This document shows positions 1-9,592 of a DNA stretch of 64,000 bases, piece after piece. Every line of letters begins with the position of its first letter. Within the stretch, counting starts at the first letter, position 1. Position numbers and translations under genes: made by a program. The stretch is taken from IMG/VR virus record IMGVR_UViG_3300027908_000001, positions 133,396 to 197,395 of that record; one strand, 5' to 3'. A model generated the notes under the pieces. It saw only the letters and a program-made list of their open reading frames with translations, was not told the DNA's origin and did no database searches. The DNA comes from a virus.

Positions 1-973
1 GGTCGCGACAGACGTGACTGGATAACGCGTGCGGAATCACAACCGACCGCAACCCCTTCTGATGCCACCGCCGGTAATTTATATAGATGTCTTCCGTACC
101 CCAACTGTCAGGATTACCGGAGCCGTACCCGCTCCAATCACAGAGCGCCAGTGCAGTGCGATTCATCATGGTGCAGCCAAATCCAGTCCAGTCCGTCGGC
201 ATCATCGCACCGAGCCCAATGGCCGGATAAGCATGGTCGTACCAGCCCCTCCTCTTCCATCGGCCCTTGCTATTCAACTCGAAAACATCACCCTTTGGGG
301 GTGCAGCTTCGATGAGCTTGTTAATTTCCTGCACCCGCTTCCATTTCTCATCGAGTTCTTTCCGTAACGCATCGGTGATATCTTTCGGCTCCCGTTTCAA
401 CCTGCCGAATTCCATCAATGCCTTTTTCTCTTCCAGAAGTTTCGGGTCTACCTCCTTTTCGTCCTCGGAATAATTCGGCAGAATCGGATTTTGCGGCGTG
501 CCGCGACCGCCGAGTAGTCCGCCGATTCCTTGCGATGGATACGGTGACATGGCCACGGAATAGTAGCCATTATCGAAATTCAAAGCATCGAGACAGCAAC
601 GGATGGAGTTGATGGCCGGGAGCACGTCCGAGTCGAGCGAGAAACAATAGTCCACGTCCAGTTCCCGCGCTTTGGCGCACATGGCAGACCGGCCGGTTGC
701 GATGGTCAATTGCGCATGGCCTTTATAGTTTTTGCCAGAGCCGTAGATGCCGTCTAGGACGAGCAAATGCGTAGTGAACCCCGGCAGCAATCTGCGGTAT
801 TGGGCCGCCGTCTCTTTCAATCGAGCGCACTTATCTCCAGCCAGAATGATGTGGTGGGTTTGCATGTCGCCCGAGATTCCCGCATACTTGAGTGCCGATT
901 GCACGCGGTTGGCCTGAGAAAAAAGAGCGTAAGTATAGGTATCGGTGGCGAAAATCGTGATGGCAAACTTCAT
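1..973 (-). CDS. Glycosyltransferase-like protein, 3' end cut by window edge
   Basis: Open minus-strand frame from ATG at 973 running off the window edge (324 codons seen). It starts MKFAITIFATDTYTYALFSQ and carries LDSDVLPA near residue 126, a DXD-type motif expected to bind a metal-nucleotide sugar in GT-A enzymes; a WGTEDIYINYR block near residue 300 resembles the acceptor-side ED motif of such enzymes. Family assignment is by these motifs only. It is the last gene seen of the late tail operon, next to a sulfotransferase, so modification of virion or host surface glycans is a reasonable inference. Substrate unknown. Confidence 0.7.
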   Translation of the reverse strand, partial: MKFAITIFATDTYTYALFSQANRVQSALKYAGISGDMQTHHIILAGDKCARLKETAAQYRRLLPGFTTHLLVLDGIYGSGKNYKGHAQLTIATGRSAMCAKARELDVDYCFSLDSDVLPAINSIRCCLDALNFDNGYYSVAMSPYPSQGIGGLLGGRGTPQNPILPNYSEDEKEVDPKLLEEKKALMEFGRLKREPKDITDALRKELDEKWKRVQEINKLIEAAPPKGDVFELNSKGRWKRRGWYDHAYPAIGLGAMMPTDWTGFGCTMMNRTALALCDWSGYGSGNPDSWGTEDIYINYRRWHQKGLRSVVIPHALSSHVCRD

Positions 974-1022
974 GAAGCGCCATCACTATACGCCCCGTGA
1001 GCCCCGGAAAGTAGCGCCAGTT

Positions 1023-1721
1023 TTATGCGCCCCACGCCGGGGCCACCGGATTCTCCAGTTCAAAATACCCATACCTCCGCGCAGCCTGTTCCGCCTCATC
1101 CTTGAGAGCGCCCTTGGGGATATCTGACCAGCGAATGAATTCGGCTCGCTCCCGGTGATGGACTTCCGTGCCAACCTTAAGCATGGCCTCCCGGCACTGC
1201 TCCTCGGTGCGTTCAATCCCCAATGACCAGCGCAACATTTCAACAACTTCAATCGGTCGGATATGACGCACCCGCCAAAGTGCATACTGAGACTTCGGCG
1301 TCTTTTCAATCATCTGGTTCCAGTACAGCCAAAACGCCAACGAACGTTCGAGGGATGTGTGGAGTTCAAGGCTCTCGGGACAATGCAGCTTGATGAACAG
1401 GCCCACCTTCATGGTTTTTTCAAAAATCTTGCCCATGAAATTACGCCCCATGAGGGAGCGCACAAAAACCAGCGGATGACGCACCTGATGAAGGACGGAT
1501 ATGTTGGCTGGCATCGTGCCAACGAATGGGGCGGCAAACCATGAGGATTCCGCGCGACAATACGGCGGCAATTTCTGCCAGATTGCCACAGCTTCCCTGC
1601 CGCCTTGATTGAATATGCCTTCATGACTACAGCGGATGTCAATCGCTTTCAACAATTCAGACATGAACGTGGTCCCGCTACTCATGCAGCCGGTAATCAG
1701 CAACCGCTTTTCGTTGGCCAT
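1023..1721 (-). CDS. Sulfotransferase-family protein
   Basis: 232 aa. The N-terminus has the PAPS-binding P-loop form typical of sulfotransferases (GCMSSGTTFMSELL, residues 11-24), and VRHPLVFVRSLMG (about 82-94) matches the 3'-phosphate-binding RxxP...S block. Known family role: transfer of sulfate from PAPS to a hydroxyl or amine, often on glycans. Position after the tail genes and beside a glycosyltransferase suggests virion glycan or host surface modification (inference). The next gene downstream starts about 50 nt away. ATG start has a CTAAAGGGAAGTTCT leader just upstream. Confidence 0.75.
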   Translation of the reverse strand: MANEKRLLITGCMSSGTTFMSELLKAIDIRCSHEGIFNQGGREAVAIWQKLPPYCRAESSWFAAPFVGTMPANISVLHQVRHPLVFVRSLMGRNFMGKIFEKTMKVGLFIKLHCPESLELHTSLERSLAFWLYWNQMIEKTPKSQYALWRVRHIRPIEVVEMLRWSLGIERTEEQCREAMLKVGTEVHHRERAEFIRWSDIPKGALKDEAEQAARRYGYFELENPVAPAWGA

Positions 1722-1732
1722 AGAACTTCCCT

Positions 1733-4700
1733 TTAGGTGATTGGATTTATGAATTCTGGTTGTTCGTCGTCCGGGTCATCGTTCCATACGCGCGCCGTGG
1801 TGCTGAGTTGGCCATTGTCTCCGTTCGGATACCGGACGTTGTTGTAGAACACGCTGGCGGGATTGAATATGGTCCGCGCCGTACCGTCCGCGCTGTCCCC
1901 CGGCGAGGATGTGGCTGTGCCTGTGCCGCCGGTATCGTTCACCGTCACGAAACCGCGATGACCTGCGCCTATCTGCATGGTGCGACCGTTGCCGATAATG
2001 GTCGTAAGCGGCGCGACAGTCCATTCGTAGGTCTTATCGGCATATAATCCGCCCGTGCCGGTCGTATTGCCCGGCGTGACCATGACCGTGTCATCGGTCA
2101 TGACGGTTTGCGGCCAGCCCATTTGCCATGGAGGATTTGTCGATAACCCGGCATCATCGAACCAGTCGAAAAGAGTGTTATCGGCATCCTCATGCAAGAA
2201 CGTCCAGTAACTGCCCGCGCCGGTAACGGACTGCAGGTCGCTCAGGTAGATGCTGCCATGATAATTCGCTACCGCAGAAAGCACCGAACCAGTGCCGACA
2301 TAGATGGCGATTTGCGCCGAGGTGTCCGTAATATTGAAAAGGAAAGCCGTGGTACCGTCCGCGGTATAACTCCCATTTACCGTGATGGTGACAACCGACG
2401 AAGTTGTCAGGGTCGGGTTGACCAATACCTCCAAGTCCGTGGTCGTCGCGCTGAGAAGGGTGAACGGCAGCCAGAAACCGCCGGGCGCTTCCAACATCCA
2501 GAGCATACGCGGCGCATCCATCTGCGAAGAAAAGTCCACCAGATTGATGGTATCGAACGTACCGGTTTCCCATGTACCGGTTCCTGTGTCATCCGATGCT
2601 CCCTCGTTCAGGTTCCAGCTTGTGGTGACGCCGTTGCCGCCGAACCAGCTATATTGGGGCTGGTCGGTATTAAAGCTGGCTACTATGCCAAAGTTGCAGG
2701 CGGTGCTGGTGGTGGTTCCAGCCGAATTTGTGCTCCAGCATAACACGCTGGTCTCATAGGCAATGCTTATCCAGCCGAACCGTCGCGTATCGGAACTGGT
2801 CACAAGCGGCCGGTAACCTCGCCCTGCTAGACTGACGCAAAGGAAATCCTCGCCGCCGAACGCCCGCTGCCAATTCAGCGCATCGGGCGCACCGGACTGC
2901 TGGCTGTCCAGAAAAGTGCCCAATGCATACGAGTAATAATTCCAGTATGTATTGGTCACTCCGTTTTGCGCCCCGAATGTAGATGTTGTCCAGCCCTCCG
3001 TAGCGTCGCCCGTGGTAGCTTGCACGCTCGTATTCGTGAAACTGGCCCCTTGCTGGCCCGCCGCAAGAGCATACATGGTGAGCACGGTCATTGTAATAGG
3101 CTGGGGAATCCGTGCCGTAATCGTCAAAGCTGTCGGCTGTAATTCCAGCGGGCTGCCATCATAATCGGAAGTCATGACGGTGCCAGCGCTATTTTCATAG
3201 GTGACTGACGCACCGCGAACCACTGGATAAATCCAGCCGGTGGTAATCACACCGGGTACTCCGTCGATGACCCCTACGGTGACAGTCGATGTGCTGGTCA
3301 TATTATTCCACCACGTGAATGTGGGAGATGTCGTTGCGGTGGTAATTTCTGTTACAGTCCCAACCAGAGTGGTAGCAGTTGTATGCGTGAGTTGGTCGGA
3401 TATATTGGTGTGGGTGAACGCATAAAACGGCGGCCCATTGAATGAGGTCACGTAAGACGACATGCCCGAGGAGCTATCGCCGGTGGCCAGCCAGTTGTCT
3501 TGCGGCACGCACATCAGCGTGGTCCAAATTTGCGAATTACCTGCCGACCGAGTATTCGTGGAGAAAGTGGTTGAAGCGCCCGGCGCGGATTGAAACGTGT
3601 CCGTCCAGCTTACGGTCTGTGTCGTAGTGGCCGACCAGCCGCTCCCTGTAGCAGAAGTCCAAGGTTGGGTGAATACGTGTGTCTGTCCGGCTGACAGACT
3701 CAAACTGCCGTCAAGGTCGAACCCGCTCTGGTCGATTCTCGTGGTGGACGCAGTCATGGTCTGCGTAATATCTCCGGTCTTGCCGAACGGCACCGCATAC
3801 TCGGGCGAAGCCGACCACGACAAACCGCACTCGAACGGAATCAGGCGCGAGCCCGGCAGCATGTTGGCCACAGTATCGCCGCCTTCCATGACCCACACGA
3901 TGGTTGTCAGATAGGGCGGCACGGCGTCAGGGAACACGTCGAAGTTGGAAACAATCTTGCGACTATACGTGCCCGTGCCGGTGTGCGTGATGGCGGTAGA
4001 AGTGTAGGTTCGGTTTGTTGTTGCCGCGTCACCTCCGCCAGTGGTAGTCGGCACCATCTCCGTGGCGGTTACCGCAGTCGTGGTATACGCAGCATAAGTC
4101 AACGTGACATTCGGCGCGATACCGATGCTGGACGTGTCAAAATCAAAATTACTCAAAGGAATGAAAGTGGTGCCACCCATCACCGACGACCATGTGGTGG
4201 TTTCGTCATTGATGGCCCATAACAACGCTTGGCGTGTACTGCTGGATGTGGTTCCCGGCGTGTCATTGGTAAAAGCACCGCCGCCCGAAGCAACTGTCTC
4301 TCCATCTGAGCCAAAAAAAGTAATTCCTACTTCATCATAAGCCATTTCAATATGCGTCCACGATATTACCACCTGACCATTGGTAATCGTGACCGTGCTA
4401 CCGCCAGAAACCGCTGTCGTCGTGAATGCGCGAGTGCCAACCTCGCTGACTTCTTGAAATCCATTGCCTAGGATTTGCGTTCGATTGCTTGAGCCAGTGC
4501 CAGTGCCTTCTCCCTCATTTGAGTAATTATTGAATGCGCCGCTTTCGGCTACGCTAAGGCCGCCTACGAAGGTAAGCCCAGTGGCATTCTTAGAGAAGAA
4601 AAATCCATCAGTAGAAGTGGTTCCCGATACGCCGGATTGGCCGACACCATCATTATTGGTATACGATACAACGGTCACACCGCCGGATGTGGATGTTTGG

Positions 4701-4771
4701 CCGGTAGAGTTCCACCGCTCCAGTTCATCATACGGCCAGATGGCCGGGCCGTGATAGGTGTAGCCGACCAT
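1733..4771 (-). CDS. Large Thr/Ser-rich structural protein, probable tail fibre or baseplate component
   Basis: 1012 aa from the ATG at 4771, one base after the stop of the preceding gene (TAA C ATG); a longer frame upstream would overlap that gene and is rejected. The sequence is very rich in Thr, Ser, Gly and Trp in short beta-like stretches, with no membrane segment and few charged residues. It is the largest protein after the tape measure and lies at the distal end of the tail operon, where fibres and receptor-binding proteins are usual. I see no recognisable enzymatic motif. The exact role is inferred from position and composition. Confidence 0.6.
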   Translation of the reverse strand: MVGYTYHGPAIWPYDELERWNSTGQTSTSGGVTVVSYTNNDGVGQSGVSGTTSTDGFFFSKNATGLTFVGGLSVAESGAFNNYSNEGEGTGTGSSNRTQILGNGFQEVSEVGTRAFTTTAVSGGSTVTITNGQVVISWTHIEMAYDEVGITFFGSDGETVASGGGAFTNDTPGTTSSSTRQALLWAINDETTTWSSVMGGTTFIPLSNFDFDTSSIGIAPNVTLTYAAYTTTAVTATEMVPTTTGGGDAATTNRTYTSTAITHTGTGTYSRKIVSNFDVFPDAVPPYLTTIVWVMEGGDTVANMLPGSRLIPFECGLSWSASPEYAVPFGKTGDITQTMTASTTRIDQSGFDLDGSLSLSAGQTHVFTQPWTSATGSGWSATTTQTVSWTDTFQSAPGASTTFSTNTRSAGNSQIWTTLMCVPQDNWLATGDSSSGMSSYVTSFNGPPFYAFTHTNISDQLTHTTATTLVGTVTEITTATTSPTFTWWNNMTSTSTVTVGVIDGVPGVITTGWIYPVVRGASVTYENSAGTVMTSDYDGSPLELQPTALTITARIPQPITMTVLTMYALAAGQQGASFTNTSVQATTGDATEGWTTSTFGAQNGVTNTYWNYYSYALGTFLDSQQSGAPDALNWQRAFGGEDFLCVSLAGRGYRPLVTSSDTRRFGWISIAYETSVLCWSTNSAGTTTSTACNFGIVASFNTDQPQYSWFGGNGVTTSWNLNEGASDDTGTGTWETGTFDTINLVDFSSQMDAPRMLWMLEAPGGFWLPFTLLSATTTDLEVLVNPTLTTSSVVTITVNGSYTADGTTAFLFNITDTSAQIAIYVGTGSVLSAVANYHGSIYLSDLQSVTGAGSYWTFLHEDADNTLFDWFDDAGLSTNPPWQMGWPQTVMTDDTVMVTPGNTTGTGGLYADKTYEWTVAPLTTIIGNGRTMQIGAGHRGFVTVNDTGGTGTATSSPGDSADGTARTIFNPASVFYNNVRYPNGDNGQLSTTARVWNDDPDDEQPEFINPIT

Positions 4772-4772
4772 G

Positions 4773-5426
4773 TTAGTTGTAGCCTTTGACGACCCAGTTC
4801 CACACGCGAAGGTACGCCTCGCCTCCGGCAGCAACACTACTTGCCGGTGTCAAAAGAACCTGCCGAGGCTGACAGGTGAACGGACCGTAATCAATCTGGT
4901 TAATCACGCGCGACCCGGCTGAGCCGCCGGTGATGTAGCCGAGCAGAATCGTAAACGCCGTCGGCGCGGCTCCTACTGCCGAACCAATGAGCGGCGCGGT
5001 TGGGAGCGAAGATGCCGCCGTCCAGCTAACGCCATTCACGCTAATACCATCCGCCGATGTCACGCTCAGGTACACGTAACTCAGCGAGCCGCTCAATGTC
5101 ACCCCCGCTCCGATGACCGTGCTCGGGTCCGGTGTCATCTGATTGACCACACCGGGAGTAATGTGACACGTATCGGTGCCGCCGGAGGTAGAGATGCTGA
5201 TAAGGAACTGCTGTGGGTCAACCGGTTCGTTTATCGTGGTGCTGGACGACCCTGATGACGCTGCGCCCGGATTGACGGCGAACGTGGTGCCGTTTGACGA
5301 CATGAGAATCCGCATGCCCTTGCCGGGTTGTGGAGTGATGGCACGCAACCACGCCTCGACGGCGTTAAACCACTGGTGTGGTATCCTCGCCATACCCGGA
5401 TAGATTCTTGGAAGTCGGAAGGCCAT
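4773..5426 (-). CDS. Distal tail protein, unrecognised
   Basis: 217 aa. It begins MAFRLPRIYPGMARIPHQWFNAVEAWLRAITPQPGKGMRIL and continues in beta-rich Gly/Ser/Thr sequence (SGSLSYVYLSVTSADGISVNG). The stop lies one base before the start of the large fibre-like protein, so the two are translationally linked. A short N-terminal helical segment followed by beta-sandwich-like sequence fits a small fibre or baseplate attachment protein, but no family is recognised. Confidence 0.55.
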   Translation of the reverse strand: MAFRLPRIYPGMARIPHQWFNAVEAWLRAITPQPGKGMRILMSSNGTTFAVNPGAASSGSSSTTINEPVDPQQFLISISTSGGTDTCHITPGVVNQMTPDPSTVIGAGVTLSGSLSYVYLSVTSADGISVNGVSWTAASSLPTAPLIGSAVGAAPTAFTILLGYITGGSAGSRVINQIDYGPFTCQPRQVLLTPASSVAAGGEAYLRVWNWVVKGYN

Positions 5427-5443
5427 AAAAATCTACATAACTA

Positions 5444-6181
5444 TCACGAATACAAATCTTTATCGATGAAGTCGTAGCCCGCGAATTCCCTATCGCGAGT
5501 CCAGTATGGAAACTCCGAGTGCGCCCGGTCGGCTGTGAGAATCCACTGATAACCAACAGGACATCCGAAGAATGGTGCCACGATGCTATAGGTGCCCAAA
5601 GCCGCGCCGACCGTCAACATCGTGTAACCAATTTCGTGGATTCGCGCTATCGGCGTGTAAACCGTGTAGGAATCTTCTCCGTTCAAATATTTCAACGCAT
5701 AGTCTTGCGCATTGGTACCGAGCGTAATAGTCCCGAGTGTGCCGCCATCGAACTGAAACGCCCGCTGCAGTGCCGCATTGGGTTCAGCCTGCCACTTCTG
5801 GATGTTCAACTGGTCCGTGCTGGTTAATGCCCGTGCGCCGCCGGTCAAATACCGAGGATGCGACAAAAGCGGCTTCTGCAACGGCGTCCAGTCCACTTCA
5901 AACGTCGCCAGCGCATTCCGGTTTTCCGCCTCGACAATCAACCGACACGCGCCGCCTTTGGCCAATGGTTCCAGTTTACACGACATCACCAGATACGCGC
6001 CGCCACTGATGCCAACGCCGATGTTCGCCCCAATCGCCGGTAGCGCCGCCTGCGCCGCCGCATAGGTCGGGTACTCGGTGACCTTGGTAATCTTGTCCAT
6101 CTGGTAGGACCGCTCCAGCCGGTTGTTCTCAGGCTGGATGACCGGACTACTAAAACTGACCAGTGTTGGATGTGCGGACAT
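5444..6181 (-). CDS. Tail-associated protein of unknown function
   Basis: 245 aa, ATG at 6181 preceded by an AAGGGA ribosome site. Sequence such as GVGISGGAYLVMSCKLEPLAKGGACRLIVEAENR and FEVDWTPLQKPLLSHPRYL is beta-rich without membrane segments. The gene sits between the tape measure and the fibre-like genes, the usual place of distal tail and baseplate hub proteins. No signature of a specific family is visible. Confidence 0.55.
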   Translation of the reverse strand: MSAHPTLVSFSSPVIQPENNRLERSYQMDKITKVTEYPTYAAAQAALPAIGANIGVGISGGAYLVMSCKLEPLAKGGACRLIVEAENRNALATFEVDWTPLQKPLLSHPRYLTGGARALTSTDQLNIQKWQAEPNAALQRAFQFDGGTLGTITLGTNAQDYALKYLNGEDSYTVYTPIARIHEIGYTMLTVGAALGTYSIVAPFFGCPVGYQWILTADRAHSEFPYWTRDREFAGYDFIDKDLYS

Positions 6182-6190
6182 GATATTCCC

Positions 6191-9100
6191 TTAGCTAACG
6201 ACTCCTCCGTTTTCGCTGCGGCCATCCGGCTTCTTCGGCGTGACGTGCTCGGCTATCTTGGCCGTGTTGGCCGCAGTGGCCCGGGCATAGCGGACCGATT
6301 CCGGGTCCTGCCGTACCGGGCCAATGGCCGCGCGTGCCATCATTTCTGGCTGGCTGTTCAATCCCATTGTGCCAAGGCTGTCATGGGCGACGGCTGGCAA
6401 TCCGCCGTTGAGCATCATCATGCCCATGTTCGGCACGCCGCGGACACCGGCAAATAAACCTTTCGACCGGTCGGAATCCGTCAGCCGTTCCAGCTTGGTT
6501 TGCTGGTTCTTGAGCGCTTCCTCGTTCCGCAGCATGCTGGAGGCCATGGCTTCCGGGTCGAACCCGTTTTCCTTGGTGAACCCTTCCGCAGCCAGTTCCT
6601 TGACCTTCTCACGGAGCTTGATTTGGCGTTCAAGCTGGTTGGCTTCCTGATAATTACCGGCCACTTTCAGGGACGTGACGCGGGCTTCGTCGAGCGTCTT
6701 TTGGCGGTCGGGCGCTTTCTCGTTGAACAAGTGCGCCTGCGCCTCGGCCAGAGCATCGGCATTGGCTTTGGCGTCTTGGTCAGCGTCATCCTTGTATTTG
6801 CCGCTCTCGATAATGAGTTTTTTGTATTCCTTGGTGAGGTCAACGAGGCGTTGCTGGTTCTCCAGTTCGGCTGCACCGGCAAAATTGCCTTGCGCCTTGA
6901 GTTGCAGAATCTCGTTTTCAATCTGCATTTTCTCCAGCGCCAATTTCTTCTCGTATTCCGCCGCGGCCTCGTCGTCGGCGCGCTGGGAAAAACCAACTTG
7001 GTCTGGAGTGGCATTGCCGTACATGCGCGCGTATTGCGCCGGATTTTCCCGTTGAAGCTTCGCGGCCTTCTCGGTCAGTTCTGCCAATTTTTCCGCTCGG
7101 TCAATTTCGGCTACAGCGCCGGTGTTTCCAGCGGCTTGTGCATGCAGCTTGGCCACGTCAGATTGATGCTTTACGACTTCGGCAGCTAGGTCGGCCTGTT
7201 CCTGTTGCGCTTTCAACATCTTATCGGCATCGGTCAGGATTTCCTTGGACAAGTCCTCATACATCTTGGCGAGCATGAGTTCCTTGCCCCATGCCGTAGT
7301 CGTCTCACCTTTCCATTCTGCGATAGACTTCTCTGCGCCAACCGACTTAGCAATCTCTGCGGCATTAGCCTTGTGCGCCTCGGCTTCATCCATCAGTTCT
7401 CCTGCTCGTTCGCGAGTAGGGGAAATGCCGGAAACTTCGCTTTGACCTGATAGGCGGTTGAACTGCTCAACGACTTCTCTGGCGTGGTCATCGATGGCGC
7501 TGATTTTTGCCGTGGCGTCCGTGGCGACATCGATTTGGAGTTCATACCGTCTGGCGGTCAATTTACTCAACTCGGTGGCCACCTGATGCAGGTGCTGCTC
7601 AGTCTGAACCCAGTGCTCTGGTTTGAGCATTTCCGGTATGGATTGTGCATCGCCGGTCATCATCTTGTTGATGGCCATGATGTCGGCCGGTCCGCCGCCT
7701 CCGGGTAGCCCGGCATCCGGTATGCCTTGCAGGTGTTTCAGACGCTTCCGCGCGTCATCCAGCATTCCCGGCCCGCTCTTAATGGATTCCGCTGCGCTGT
7801 TCGCGGATTGATAGTTGTCATTGGCTTCCGCCGCCGCCTTGACAGCAGCGCGATAACGCATGGAGGATGTTCCGCCGGTGCTCAATCGGGCAGCCTCGAC
7901 TTCCGCATCCGCCGCATTTTTCTTATCGAGGAACGGCTGCGCCTTCTTCACTGCATCGTTGTAATCTTCTTGAAGCTCGTCCACCACTTGTTGCTGTTGT
8001 TTTACATCCGCCTCTTTTTCCGACTTGGTGGTTGGTTCGGTCTGGTCGCGATGGCGCTTCCGGGCTTCATCCTCCAAATGGGAGAGCTTATCGAACTCCG
8101 CTTCCAGCGCTTGCAGTTCGGCAATCTTCTGCATGATGATGTTGGTCGCCAATACCCCAATGAACGTGCCAATACTGGCCGCCGCCGCCAGACCGGCAAT
8201 GCTCGTAGCTTGGAAGTCTCCGACCAGCGCCTTCATGGCTGAGCCAAAACTGTCCACCTTACCGGCGTTAAGAGCCGTAAAGAAGGATTCCGGCACCATC
8301 TTGCCTGCGGTCAATCCGGCGATGGCCGTCTGGCGCTGCAATGGAGTCAGACCGGCGATTCCGCCAGCGCCACGCGCTGCCGCGTTCTTGGCTTGGGCCG
8401 CCGTATTCTCATTCAATGCCTGTGTCTCGGTCTTGATGCCAATGGCGGACTTGGTAAAAGCGACGATTTTGGCCGCCAGATTCTCCAGTATCTTGACCGC
8501 CATCATCGCGGAGTACGCAACCCCCATGGCAATGATGGCTTTAGTGCCGATACCGATAGCGTTGGCCATGTACCCGAAGAACCCGACGATTCTTCCGATA
8601 ACGGTCACGCCTTCGCCGATGTAGGTGATGAGGAGATTCAAGCCATCACCAATCACCTCGAATTTCTTGGCGACTTCCGCGCCATCCATGTCCTTGAACC
8701 GGGTCAGCAACATGTTCAAGGTAGGCCCCACCCGTTCGGCAATGACCGATGCAAACTCCGTGAACCGCAACTGCAATGCCTTCATGCCCGTCTCGATGGA
8801 CTCGAACATTTTCGCGTTGCGTTCCATCAACTGCGCGTACAGCGACATTGGCGCTTTCAGCTTGGCAACGAAATCCTCATCCTTCAACCCCGACAGTAAT
8901 TGCGGCCCAGACCGACCGAACAAACTGCGCATCACATCCGTCTGTTGGCTCTGGTCCTTGAGTCGCTTGAGCCCTTCCGCGATGGCCGCCAACTGCATTC
9001 GTGCCGGTAGTTTCCGCAACTCATCCGCCCGCAGTCCCAATTGCTGAAACGCGCCCGCCGCGCCGCGCGTGTGCATGGCCACCGCATCCATGCCGCCACC

Positions 9101-9523
9101 GGCATCCGCCACCATCGATTGTCCGAGTCCGTGGGCTCCGCCAGATACCTGCGCGATGCTGCGCTGGAGCATGAACAGGTACATGCGGAGGGATTCAGCA
9201 GAGATACCAACTGACTGCAACGCGCGCTGCATGGTCACCAAATCGCCCACCGACTGGCCGGTGGCCCGCGAAAGATTCAGGAGTTGCGCGCCCTTGGAGA
9301 AACTCTCGGTCATATACCGCATGGCGCTGCCCACGGAAGTCAGCCCAATCTGCATGCCGACCAGCGAAGACGCCATGGTCACGATTTTTCCACGGAAACC
9401 TTCCAGTGATTGATTGACTTGGGAAGTTCTGTCGCCGATGGATTGGAGGGCGCGTTCCAGACCACTGAACGCGACGATAGCGCCGGTGTTATCGACTTTT
9501 ATCTGAAAATTTAGCGGTTCCAT
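6191..9523 (-). CDS. Tail tape measure protein
   Basis: 1110 aa, the longest gene in the window. The N-terminal 250 residues resemble phage tape measures (VDNTGAIVAFSGLERAL, then GSAMRYMTESFSKGAQLLNLSRATGQS). Two hydrophobic stretches lie around residues 310-365 and 440-470, and the C-terminal half is charged helical, Ala/Glu/Lys-rich coiled coil. It is immediately downstream of the G/GT chaperone pair, the standard order. By the usual 0.15 nm per residue a tail near 165 nm is expected (inference). A late promoter-like block lies just upstream at 9541-9563. Confidence 0.92.
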   Translation of the reverse strand: MEPLNFQIKVDNTGAIVAFSGLERALQSIGDRTSQVNQSLEGFRGKIVTMASSLVGMQIGLTSVGSAMRYMTESFSKGAQLLNLSRATGQSVGDLVTMQRALQSVGISAESLRMYLFMLQRSIAQVSGGAHGLGQSMVADAGGGMDAVAMHTRGAAGAFQQLGLRADELRKLPARMQLAAIAEGLKRLKDQSQQTDVMRSLFGRSGPQLLSGLKDEDFVAKLKAPMSLYAQLMERNAKMFESIETGMKALQLRFTEFASVIAERVGPTLNMLLTRFKDMDGAEVAKKFEVIGDGLNLLITYIGEGVTVIGRIVGFFGYMANAIGIGTKAIIAMGVAYSAMMAVKILENLAAKIVAFTKSAIGIKTETQALNENTAAQAKNAAARGAGGIAGLTPLQRQTAIAGLTAGKMVPESFFTALNAGKVDSFGSAMKALVGDFQATSIAGLAAAASIGTFIGVLATNIIMQKIAELQALEAEFDKLSHLEDEARKRHRDQTEPTTKSEKEADVKQQQQVVDELQEDYNDAVKKAQPFLDKKNAADAEVEAARLSTGGTSSMRYRAAVKAAAEANDNYQSANSAAESIKSGPGMLDDARKRLKHLQGIPDAGLPGGGGPADIMAINKMMTGDAQSIPEMLKPEHWVQTEQHLHQVATELSKLTARRYELQIDVATDATAKISAIDDHAREVVEQFNRLSGQSEVSGISPTRERAGELMDEAEAHKANAAEIAKSVGAEKSIAEWKGETTTAWGKELMLAKMYEDLSKEILTDADKMLKAQQEQADLAAEVVKHQSDVAKLHAQAAGNTGAVAEIDRAEKLAELTEKAAKLQRENPAQYARMYGNATPDQVGFSQRADDEAAAEYEKKLALEKMQIENEILQLKAQGNFAGAAELENQQRLVDLTKEYKKLIIESGKYKDDADQDAKANADALAEAQAHLFNEKAPDRQKTLDEARVTSLKVAGNYQEANQLERQIKLREKVKELAAEGFTKENGFDPEAMASSMLRNEEALKNQQTKLERLTDSDRSKGLFAGVRGVPNMGMMMLNGGLPAVAHDSLGTMGLNSQPEMMARAAIGPVRQDPESVRYARATAANTAKIAEHVTPKKPDGRSENGGVVS

Positions 9524-9540
9524 TGGGGCGGCGTTCTTCC

Positions 9541-9563
9541 TACCATTCGCCGAAAAGGGTCAC
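9541..9563 (-). promoter_or_regulatory. Late promoter-like block upstream of tape measure
   Basis: Read on the minus strand: GTGACCC, four bases, then GGCGAATGGTAG, ending about 18 nt before the tape-measure ATG. One of five near-identical blocks found only ahead of minus-strand late genes. Confidence 0.55.
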
Positions 9564-9592
9564 AGCCAGCGCGATAGAAATCGCGGTTTTTA

